Positions 8,152-15,375 of a stretch of 59,593 bases of DNA are shown piece after piece (position 1 is the stretch's first letter; every line of letters starts with the position of its first letter). The notes beneath the pieces were generated by a model. That model made no database searches. It was not told the DNA's origin and saw only the letters and a program-made list of their open reading frames with translations. The position numbers and the translations under genes are program-made. The stretch comes from Gammaproteobacteria bacterium. Lineage in GTDB: Bacteria > Pseudomonadota > Gammaproteobacteria > Acidiferrobacterales > SPGG2. Location of the stretch: contig JAOTYM010000010.1 of the NCBI GenBank assembly GCA_029861845.1, positions 1-59,593 on the forward strand, in the 5' to 3' direction.

Positions 8152-8310
8152 TTATCCCCCCGTAAACTTGGGCTCGCGTTTCTCGAAAAACGCATTCGTT
8201 CCTTCCAGTTTATCTTTGGTCATCGCGGTTCGCACGAGCGCTTTGCTTTCAAAGTTAAGTGCAGTGTCCAATGAGGATTCGAGCGCCCGATCGATCATCA
8301 CCTTATCACT
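8152..8310 (-). pseudogene. enoyl-CoA hydratase C-terminal remnant
   Basis: Minus-strand translation ends in EGTNAFFEKREPKFTGG followed by TAA at 8152-8154. The FxEKRxPxFTG ending is the hallmark of enoyl-CoA hydratase/isomerase C-termini. Only about 50 residues remain of the usual 260; a stop codon in the same frame lies just upstream (beyond about 8310). The remainder of the gene has been lost. An intact family member is present at 12083-12862. Confidence 0.7.
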
Positions 8311-8400
8311 TCAACCCATCCCCACCAACAGTACTAATTTCCACCCACAATCAGCACAGAAGAAGCTGAATCTCAAGTATCCTCTTGACCTCGGGCTTCG

Positions 8401-8560
8401 TTACTTTACTTTTGGCACGGCGTGTCGGGGCAGATCATCCAGCACTTGCAACCGTCTCAGGATCTTGTAGGGCGCAAAGTGTTCTTTGGCCCAAGCGCGG
8501 AGCTGTTCGAGATCAAGCGAGTTGTTCTCGTTCAGGCTTTCAGCCAACACCGCCGAGCGA
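8401..8560 (-). pseudogene. acyl-CoA synthetase (AMP-binding) C-terminal remnant
   Basis: Minus-strand translation gives SLDLEQLRAWAKEHFAPYKI, then LQVLDDLPRHAVPKVK and a stop at 8401. This is the C-terminal domain ending of AMP-forming acyl-CoA synthetases, where the catalytic Lys follows the LPR motif. About 50 recognisable residues remain of about 500. It sits directly upstream, in minus-strand order, of the enoyl-CoA hydratase remnant, so the pair may be what is left of one acyl-CoA operon. The frame continues open to about 8697 but without recognisable sequence. Confidence 0.65.
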
Positions 8561-8700
8561 TTCCGACTAACGAGGTAAAGGTTAACCTTACAGCCACACG
8601 TGTTTCTGAAGAGTGGCGAAGTCATTAAACCACTAGCAAACGTCAATGGTATCATGCCGTAGGTAGTGTACGAACCAGTAACGCTAGAGGAGAACAACGC

Positions 8701-9891
8701 ATGCCGAAGCCCTTAGAAGATATCAAAGTGGTGGATCTCACCCGGGTTCTTGCTGGGCCCTACTGCACGATGTTGCTAGCAGACATGGGTGCTGATGTGG
8801 TGAAAGTCGAGCGTCCGGGGACGGGCGATGATACACGCGGTTATGGCCCACCATTTGTCAATGGCGAGAGCGCTTACTTTATGAGCGTCAATCGGAACAA
8901 GCGCAGCGTGACGTTGAATCTCAAAGATGAGCAGGGTCAGCGCATTCTGGGTCGGCTGCTCGAAACCGCCGATGTGGTGGTTGAAAACTTCAGGCCAGGA
9001 CAGATGGAGTCCTTTGGATTCGGTTACGAGACAGCGAAAGTGCTCAACCCGCGTCTCATCTATTGCTCCATTTCGGGTTATGGTCACACGGGCCCGAACG
9101 CGCAACTACCCGGATACGACTTGATCATTCAGGGAGAAGGGGGTATCGCCAGCCTGACGGGTGACGCCGACGGGCCACCTTATAAGGTCGGTACCTCACA
9201 GGCCGATATTGTCGCCGGCATGATGGCCTTCCAGGGTATCCTGTTGGCTTTGCTCGCTCGCACACAAACTGGGGGTGGACAGAAGATCGACATCGGCATG
9301 CTCGACTGCCAGGTTGCTCTGCTTACGTATCAGGCCGGCATCTACTTCGCCACCGGCGAGAGCCCGACACGCGCCGGCAACCGGCACCCGACAATCTCGC
9401 CCTACGAAACCTTTCCGTGCCGGGATGGCTATCTCAATCTGGCCTGTGGAAACGACTCGCTGTGGCGCAGCTTTTGCGCGGTGGCGGGCCTAGAGGCCCT
9501 GGCCAACGACCAGCGTTTTCGCAAAAACTCCGACCGAGTACAGAATAGCGAGCAACTGCGTGCGTTATTGGAACCTGTGATGAAGCAGAAGACCACTCAG
9601 GAATGGATCGAGACGTTGCGGCCTCGCGGAATTCCTTGTGGGGGGATTCAATCCGTCAAGGAAGTCTGTGGCCATCCACAGGTGCTCGCTCGCGAGATGG
9701 CGATAGAGCTGGAGCACCCAAAGGCGGGTCCCATCCGCGTAACCGGCGTTCCCATCAAATTGTCCGATACCCCCGGGGCTGTGTATTCACCACCCCCGGT
9801 GCTCGGTGAGCACACGGCCGAGGTCATGTCGGATTGGCTGTACATGAGCGCGGCCGAAGTAGATAACCTGTACCAAGCCGGCGTCGTCTGA
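8701..9891 (+). CDS. class III (CaiB/BaiF) CoA-transferase, copy 1
   Basis: The 396-residue protein begins with LEDIKVVDLTRVLAGPYCTMLLADMGADVVKVE, the family's N-terminal signature. NRNKRSVTLNLK follows, and the catalytic Asp is at residue 169 (GTSQADIVAG), the same number as in formyl-CoA transferase. Enzymes of this family move CoA between dicarboxylates, hydroxyacids, carnitine or related acids. A strong SD (agaggagaac) precedes the ATG. It faces away from the remnants at 8152-8560 and converges on the DapA-like gene. The substrate is unknown, but a second paralogue, a hydratase and an aldolase nearby point to a CoA-dependent organic-acid pathway. Confidence 0.9.
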   Translation: MPKPLEDIKVVDLTRVLAGPYCTMLLADMGADVVKVERPGTGDDTRGYGPPFVNGESAYFMSVNRNKRSVTLNLKDEQGQRILGRLLETADVVVENFRPGQMESFGFGYETAKVLNPRLIYCSISGYGHTGPNAQLPGYDLIIQGEGGIASLTGDADGPPYKVGTSQADIVAGMMAFQGILLALLARTQTGGGQKIDIGMLDCQVALLTYQAGIYFATGESPTRAGNRHPTISPYETFPCRDGYLNLACGNDSLWRSFCAVAGLEALANDQRFRKNSDRVQNSEQLRALLEPVMKQKTTQEWIETLRPRGIPCGGIQSVKEVCGHPQVLAREMAIELEHPKAGPIRVTGVPIKLSDTPGAVYSPPPVLGEHTAEVMSDWLYMSAAEVDNLYQAGVV

Positions 9892-9910
9892 ATAGGCAAA
9901 CCCTTAATGA

Positions 9911-10822
9911 CTAGGCCGCAAGCGCGAACTTCTTCTGCTCCAAATCCGCGAGCAATGATTGCACCTGCGCGTCGCTTAGTGCCACCAAGGGTGGTCTCAG
10001 CGCACACCATGACGGATCACTTCGGAAATGGGCGATGATCTGTTTGAGGGCTGGGATCATTGGATAACCATCAATCATCTTGCGTAGACTGGACACATCG
10101 CCTTGGAGCATTTCCGCCTCCGGCGTTTGCCAGCGGTCGTATAGGTTGCGGATCGCGGCGGCATTGACGTTGGCGGTCGCGGTGATACAACCGGCACCAC
10201 CGGCGCGCATTGCCGGCAGCAAGAACACCTCTGACCCCGGGAAAACATCGAGACCTGGAAACTGCTTGAGGACTGATTCAGTGTTGCTCCAGTCACCCGA
10301 ACTGTCCTTGAGACCAATAACAATAGACGGATAAACCTTGATCAGGCGCTCTATCAAATCGAGGCTGTAACACACGACGGCAATAGCTGGGAAATGATAG
10401 AGGTAGATACGCAATCGATCATCGTCGACGCGTTCGATCACTTCTGCGATATGCGCGAAAAGGCCGTCCTCATTCACGGCCTTGTAATAGAACGGCGGCA
10501 ACAGTAACACACCGCCACAACCGTTTTGCACAGCATGACTCGTGAGTTGTACGGTGTCGGTAAGCGAACAACAACCGGTACCAGGCATAAGCAAGTCGGG
10601 ACTAATGCCCTCGGCAACCAGCGCATCGAGTAGTTGCATGCGTTCACCTACCGATAGTGAGTTCGCCTCACTGGTGGTGCCAAAGACCGCTAAGCCACTG
10701 ACGCCTTGCTCGAGTAGCCAGCGGCAATGTGAGACAAAGCGCTCGGTGTCTGGACTGAGATCCGGCGCAAAGGGCGTCAACACCGGAGAGAGTACACCGG
10801 TAAAAGATTTGGTGTTTGTCAT
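9911..10822 (-). CDS. DapA-family (N-acetylneuraminate lyase superfamily) aldolase
   Basis: The 303-residue TIM-barrel lyase has the GTTSEANSLS motif (residues 48-57), catalytic Tyr142 in IYLYHFP and Schiff-base Lys172 in GLKDSSGD. Members split or form 2-oxo acids via a pyruvate enamine. The family includes dihydrodipicolinate synthase, KDG aldolase, 4-hydroxy-2-oxoglutarate aldolase and others. Lysine biosynthesis is unlikely because the protein sits between two CoA-transferase genes and a hydratase and has an atypical IYLYHFP motif. It leads the same minus-strand direction as the CoA-transferase at 10884-12080, with a 61-base gap. Its specific substrate is not determined. Confidence 0.88.
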   Translation of the reverse strand: MTNTKSFTGVLSPVLTPFAPDLSPDTERFVSHCRWLLEQGVSGLAVFGTTSEANSLSVGERMQLLDALVAEGISPDLLMPGTGCCSLTDTVQLTSHAVQNGCGGVLLLPPFYYKAVNEDGLFAHIAEVIERVDDDRLRIYLYHFPAIAVVCYSLDLIERLIKVYPSIVIGLKDSSGDWSNTESVLKQFPGLDVFPGSEVFLLPAMRAGGAGCITATANVNAAAIRNLYDRWQTPEAEMLQGDVSSLRKMIDGYPMIPALKQIIAHFRSDPSWCALRPPLVALSDAQVQSLLADLEQKKFALAA

Positions 10823-10883
10823 CGATTACGCCTCTTATGCTTGCTAAGCCTATGTAAGTTTCACAATCTAACCGTGCGCCTAG

Positions 10884-12080
10884 TCACGCCGCAATTACGG
10901 TGCCCGAAGCAATCAGGTCTTCAATCTCCGTCTTCGAATAACCATATTCCGCCAAGATCTCGCGGCTGTGTTCGCCAAGAACCGGGGCGCCACGGTCGAT
11001 GCTACCCGGTGTGGCCGAAAATTTAACTGGGTGGCCGATCGTCTTGACTTGATCGAGACGGCTATGGGGAACCTTTACTACCATATCTCGCGCCAGCGTC
11101 TGTGGTTCGTTATGCACCTGGGCAATATCCAGCACTGGTCCCGCCGGTACCCCCGCTTCCTCCAGGCGCTGAAGCCATTCCGTCACCCTACGCTGCTTGA
11201 AGACAGGTGCCAACGCCTCGATGAGTTCCTGCAAGTGCGTCATCCGTGCGTCGTTGCTCGCAAATCGAGGGTCGTCTGCAAGCGCTTGGGCATCCAACGC
11301 CTGTAACAGCTTGAGCCAATTGGCCTGATTGGCGGCCCCTACCGTGATCCAGCCATCGGCGGTTGCAAATGCCTGATAGGGCGCGTTGAGCGGGTGCGCC
11401 GACCCCATCGGCGCCGACGGCACCCCGGCCGCAAAGGTTATCGCCGACTGCCAATACGTGTGAATGATTCCGGCCTCAAACAACGAGGTATCAACCCGTT
11501 GACCCTCGCCGGTCTTGAGCCGGTGCACATAGGCCGCCAATACCCCCATGGCGGCCAGGATGCCGGCGGTGATGTCGGTCATGGGCGCACCACATTTTAT
11601 CGGTGGCCGCCCAGGCCCTTCGCCGGTGATACTCATCAGGCCAGACATGCCCTGAGCGATCAGGTCGAAACCGCCACGCTCAGCGTAGGGACCGGTTCGA
11701 CCAAAACCGGACAACTCACAATAAATGAGACCAGGATTGATCTCGCGCAGTGAGTCGTAGCCGAGACCGAGTCGCTCCATCGTACCCTTGCGAAAGTTTT
11801 CGATTACCACATCGGCCGTTGTAAGCAAACGGCGACCAATCTCTTGGCCCTGCTCGCGCTTCAGGTCAATGGCGATACCCCATTTGTTGCGATTCATCAT
11901 CAGAAAGGCAGCGGCTTCACCATCGACTTCTGGCGGCACCATGCGACGGGTGTCGTCACCACCAGGGACCTTTTCCAGTTTAATCACCCGGGCACCCATG
12001 TCTGCCAACATAAGGCCGCATGTTGGCCCGGCCATGATATGAGCAAGCTCAAACACTTTGACGCCTGCCAGTGGACCCAT
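10884..12080 (-). CDS. class III (CaiB/BaiF) CoA-transferase, copy 2
   Basis: This 398-residue paralogue of the protein at 8701-9891 has LAGVKVFELAHIMAGPTCGLMLADMGARVIKLEK at its N-terminus and catalytic Asp169 in APMTDITAG. The substrate-pocket segments (HPLNAPYQAFATADGW versus HPTISPYETFPCRDGY) differ between copies, suggesting different acids or partners. It follows the enoyl-CoA hydratase by two bases on the minus strand, so the two are almost certainly translated from one message. I infer that it activates an acid to its CoA thioester, which the hydratase then hydrates or isomerises. Confidence 0.9.
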   Translation of the reverse strand: MGPLAGVKVFELAHIMAGPTCGLMLADMGARVIKLEKVPGGDDTRRMVPPEVDGEAAAFLMMNRNKWGIAIDLKREQGQEIGRRLLTTADVVIENFRKGTMERLGLGYDSLREINPGLIYCELSGFGRTGPYAERGGFDLIAQGMSGLMSITGEGPGRPPIKCGAPMTDITAGILAAMGVLAAYVHRLKTGEGQRVDTSLFEAGIIHTYWQSAITFAAGVPSAPMGSAHPLNAPYQAFATADGWITVGAANQANWLKLLQALDAQALADDPRFASNDARMTHLQELIEALAPVFKQRRVTEWLQRLEEAGVPAGPVLDIAQVHNEPQTLARDMVVKVPHSRLDQVKTIGHPVKFSATPGSIDRGAPVLGEHSREILAEYGYSKTEIEDLIASGTVIAA

Positions 12081-12082
12081 CG

Positions 12083-12862
12083 CTAGCGTCCCCTGAACTC
12101 CGGCGTTACCTTATCGAGGAATGCGCGATACCCAATCTGGAAGTCCTCGGTGCCAAAGCACGCAAATCCTTCATCGATCTCTTCATCGGTTAGTGGCGTA
12201 GATTCGGCCAGCCGATTTACAAATTTCTTGTGCCACCGCGCCACCAAGGGTGCGCCCTCGGCAATACGCTGGGCGGCCGCATAGGCCTCAACCTCGACTT
12301 GGCCATCGGCCACGATGCGATTCACCAGACCTTTCTCGCGCGCCTCCTGTGCATCGAACACACGGCCCTCGAGCAAAATCTCGAGTGTCGTGGCCCGCCC
12401 AACCAAAGCGAGCAACCCACGCAACTCTGCGTGCGCCATCACTAGGCCCAGACGATTAATAGGAATACCAAAGCGGCTTGATTTACCACAGATACGTACG
12501 TCACAGTTCGCGGCGATCTCCAGTCCACCACCAACACAGATGCCCTTGATCATGGCTATCATAGGATGGCGACAGCTTTCCAGCGCCTCGATGGTTCGAC
12601 GCATGATGGCGCCGTAGGCGCGTGCCTGCGCCACGTTGGAGCGCTCATTCTCGAATTCGGAGATATCGTTGCCCGGGGCAAACGATTTGTCGCCAGCCCC
12701 ACGGAGTACGATACATCTAACCTCAGGATCGGCTGAAAGTGTTTCGATTCCCTCGCCGAGCTGCTGCCACATGGACTTCGTTAGCGCGTTCAGTTTTTCC
12801 GGCCGGTTGAGCACCACGGTGGCGATGGTGCCCGTGCGCTGGACCACCAGAGTATCAGTCAT
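12083..12862 (-). CDS. enoyl-CoA hydratase/isomerase family protein
   Basis: The 259-residue crotonase has RPEKLNALTKSMW near the N-terminus, the first oxyanion-hole segment AGDKSFAPGNDISEFE and the second ICVGGGLEIAANCDVRI. Catalytic Glu positions of classical hydratases appear replaced around RLGLVMAHAEL, so isomerase or lyase chemistry is possible. It is the first gene of the minus-strand group with CoA-transferase copy 2. It diverges from the GarR-like gene at 12973, leaving a 110-base shared promoter region. The family is certain; the reaction is not. Confidence 0.9.
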   Translation of the reverse strand: MTDTLVVQRTGTIATVVLNRPEKLNALTKSMWQQLGEGIETLSADPEVRCIVLRGAGDKSFAPGNDISEFENERSNVAQARAYGAIMRRTIEALESCRHPMIAMIKGICVGGGLEIAANCDVRICGKSSRFGIPINRLGLVMAHAELRGLLALVGRATTLEILLEGRVFDAQEAREKGLVNRIVADGQVEVEAYAAAQRIAEGAPLVARWHKKFVNRLAESTPLTDEEIDEGFACFGTEDFQIGYRAFLDKVTPEFRGR

Positions 12863-12972
12863 TTCGTCTTCCCCTTAATACGTTACTCATATTGAGCGTG
12901 CTAACGGATCAGAACCCAAACAGAACTAGGGTATCATCTCAGTATGGTCGGAAGGAAACCAAGGGTTGATAT

Positions 12973-13848
12973 ATGGCTACACTGAGCGGTGTCACGATCG
13001 GTTTTATCGGCCTCGGTCTTATGGGTCGGCCGATGAGTCTAAATCTACATCGCGCCGGCGCCGAGCTGGTGATCTACAATCGCAGCCGCGGCGTCGTCGA
13101 TGAGCTTGTGGGAGTGGGAATCGAAGCGGCAGCCTCGCCAAAGGACGTGGCCAAACATGCGCCGATTATTGTGCTAATGGTCTCCGACACGCCGGCGGTT
13201 GAACGCGTCTTGTTTGGCGATGATGGTGTGACCCATGGTCTGCAGACTGGAACCATCGTGATCGATATGGGAACAACCGCCGTCACCGCGACGCGAAACT
13301 TTGCCGAACGGATAAAGGCAAAGGGCGCGGATTATGTTGATGCGCCGGTCTCCGGCGGTCAGGTCGGCGCTGAGGCGGCAGCGCTCGCCATTATGGTCGG
13401 CGCCAGCAAAGACGCATTCGCCCGCATAGAACCAGTCTTTAAGGTCTTGGGTAAGAATATTACGCACGTTGGCGAGGTCGGCGCCGGCCAAGTGGCTAAG
13501 GCCGCCAATCAAATCATCGTCGGCCTCACCATTGGCGCGGTCGCAGAAGCACTTGCTCTTGCCAAGAGGGCTGGCGTCGATCCGGCGAAGGTACGCCAAG
13601 CCCTGGCCGGCGGATTCGCGGCTTCACGCATCCTAGAAGTGCACGGGCTACGTATGGTGGATCAAACGTTCAATCCCGGCGGCAAGGCGACGACACAACG
13701 TAAGGATCTTGCACAGGCCTTGGAACTTGCTCAGGAACTGGGGATGGAGCTACCCGCTACTGCGCTTAACCGCGACCTTTACGATAAGCTCATTGACATG
13801 GGTGGCGGTGAGCTCGATCACAGCGCGCTGATCAAGGTGCTCGAATAG
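12973..13848 (+). CDS. 2-hydroxy-3-oxopropionate reductase family, copy 2
   Basis: This 291-residue paralogue of the GarR protein at 3401 shares the GFIGLGLMGRPM cofactor motif, DAPVSGGQVGAEAAALAIMVG and GAGQVAKAANQI with the catalytic Lys. GGFAASRILEVHG and RKDLAQALELAQELG are shared with copy 1, so both likely reduce tartronate semialdehyde or a close beta-hydroxyacid. It is transcribed divergently from the enoyl-CoA hydratase operon and is followed by a TRAP remnant. It may be a duplicated gene whose operon partners were lost. Confidence 0.88.
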   Translation: MATLSGVTIGFIGLGLMGRPMSLNLHRAGAELVIYNRSRGVVDELVGVGIEAAASPKDVAKHAPIIVLMVSDTPAVERVLFGDDGVTHGLQTGTIVIDMGTTAVTATRNFAERIKAKGADYVDAPVSGGQVGAEAAALAIMVGASKDAFARIEPVFKVLGKNITHVGEVGAGQVAKAANQIIVGLTIGAVAEALALAKRAGVDPAKVRQALAGGFAASRILEVHGLRMVDQTFNPGGKATTQRKDLAQALELAQELGMELPATALNRDLYDKLIDMGGGELDHSALIKVLE

Positions 13849-13894
13849 ACTTCAATACTTGTCAGGAACGAACCTGCCCCACCCGGCACAGACT

Positions 13895-14055
13895 TTACCG
13901 ATAGAAGAAGTCGACTAGTGTCATCGGCACGGCGGGAATATAGGTAACGATCATCAACATTGTCACCAGTACGCCGATAAAATAGATATTGACCTTACTC
14001 ACTTCCCAGATATCGGCCTTGGCAACAAAACAAGCGGTGTGATGGGATCAAGGCC
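13895..14055 (-). pseudogene. TRAP transporter large permease (DctM) C-terminal remnant with internal deletion
   Basis: Minus-strand translation gives FVAKADIWEVSKVNIYFIGV, then MLMIVTYIPAVPMTLVDFFYR and a stop at 13895. This is a textbook DctM C-terminus. Just upstream GLDPI appears in a different frame, fused by deletion to the TP...CFVAK part, so about 30 residues are missing and the frame is shifted. The rest of the permease is absent. A complete but different TRAP system lies at 23899-27657. This is a decayed transporter gene. Confidence 0.7.
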
Positions 14056-14078
14056 GACAAATCACTCGTTCGCCCGGC

Positions 14079-15299
14079 TTACCCTCGCCGTGCATGCTTT
14101 TCGTTGAACTTGCCGCCAGATACCCGTTTTCGTGCTTCATCGACAAGATATTCCAGTGCAGCCGAGACGCCATTGGCCCTGAATGGAATTCCACTCAGCG
14201 CGAGCCCCATCTCCACCCCGCTCAAGGTACCGGCAAGGGTAATATCATTAAAGTCACCTAAGTGACCGATTCGAAATACCCGTCCTTTGACCTTTCCAAG
14301 ACCGGTGCCCAACGACATATTAAAGCATTTGAGGATCTGCTCTCGTAACGCATCGGCGTCATGTCCCGACGGTACCATCACCGCCGTTAGTGAACTGCTG
14401 TATTCGCTGGGATTCTTGCACAGAAGTTCCAGGCCCCATGCCTCAACGGCACGTCGTGTAGCTTCCGCATGACGATCATGACGCGCGAACACATTGCTCA
14501 AACCTTCCTCCCGCAACATATTGATGGCTTCACGTAGCCCGTAGAGCAGATTGGTGGCAGGGGTGTAAGGGAAAAAACCACTCTTAGTCGTGCCTAGCAT
14601 GTCTCGCCAGTCCCAATAGGAACGCCTAATCCCAGCTGATTGGCTTGCCGCTAACGCCTTTTCGCTGGTGGCGTTGAGACCAAGCCCGGGCGGTAACATC
14701 AGGCCCTTCTGCGAGCAACCGACGGTAACATCGACCTGCCATTGGTCCATACGGTAATCGATTGATGCTAACGATGAGATGGTATCGACCAACAGCAGGG
14801 CTGGGTGCTTGGCATTATCCATGGCCTGGCGAACGGCGCCGATGCGACTGGTGACGCCGGTAGAAGTTTCATTATGAACGATGGCGACGGCTTTGATTGC
14901 GTGCGCGCGATCCTCCACGAGCTTCGCTTCCACCGTCGCCGGATCAACGCCACTACGCCAGTCGCCGGGGACGAAATCGACGTCGAGCCCAAGCCGCTTG
15001 GCCATATTGCACCAAAGCACTGCAAAGTGGCCGGTCTCAAACATAAGCAGCCGGTCGCCCGGTGATAGTGTATTGCAAAGCGCTGCCTCCCAGGCGCCGG
15101 TACCGGAGCTTGGGAAGATCACGACCTGACCTTTGGTCTGAAAGATCGACTTCAGGCCATCCAATAACTCATCGGTCAAGCGTGCAAACTCGGGACCGCG
15201 GTGATCGATGGTGGGCGCGGCCATCGCCCGCAACACCCGGTCAGGCACGTTGGTAGGACCGGGAATCTGAAGAAAATGGCGGCCTTCGTGATCAGACAT
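14079..15299 (-). CDS. sgaA: serine-glyoxylate aminotransferase (class V PLP aminotransferase)
   Basis: I start at the ATG at 15299, giving MSDHEGRHFLQIPGPTNVPDRVL; a longer form would need a TTG start at 15335. The roughly 406-residue enzyme carries GPTNVPDRV, VVIFPSSGTGAWEAAL, LLVDTISSLASIDY and GCSQKGLMLPPGL, whose Lys binds PLP. It transfers the amino group of serine to glyoxylate, giving hydroxypyruvate and glycine, the key step of the serine cycle and of photorespiration-like salvage. Hydroxypyruvate would then feed the Hyi/GarR enzymes or the 2-hydroxyacid dehydrogenase at 28035. It diverges from the FAD/Fe-S dehydrogenase at 15376, which can make glyoxylate. Confidence 0.9.
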   Translation of the reverse strand: MSDHEGRHFLQIPGPTNVPDRVLRAMAAPTIDHRGPEFARLTDELLDGLKSIFQTKGQVVIFPSSGTGAWEAALCNTLSPGDRLLMFETGHFAVLWCNMAKRLGLDVDFVPGDWRSGVDPATVEAKLVEDRAHAIKAVAIVHNETSTGVTSRIGAVRQAMDNAKHPALLLVDTISSLASIDYRMDQWQVDVTVGCSQKGLMLPPGLGLNATSEKALAASQSAGIRRSYWDWRDMLGTTKSGFFPYTPATNLLYGLREAINMLREEGLSNVFARHDRHAEATRRAVEAWGLELLCKNPSEYSSSLTAVMVPSGHDADALREQILKCFNMSLGTGLGKVKGRVFRIGHLGDFNDITLAGTLSGVEMGLALSGIPFRANGVSAALEYLVDEARKRVSGGKFNEKHARRG

Positions 15300-15375
15300 G
15301 ATTCGATTATGCCTGGCAACACTGTAATCCAGCAACCGCGGCTGATGTAAGATGTTATGATTTCAGACCAATCCC

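Noticed and set aside
12863-12972. Divergent promoter between the crotonase operon and GarR copy 2
   Set aside because: The gap must contain promoters for both genes, but I could not identify convincing -35/-10 pairs or an operator.
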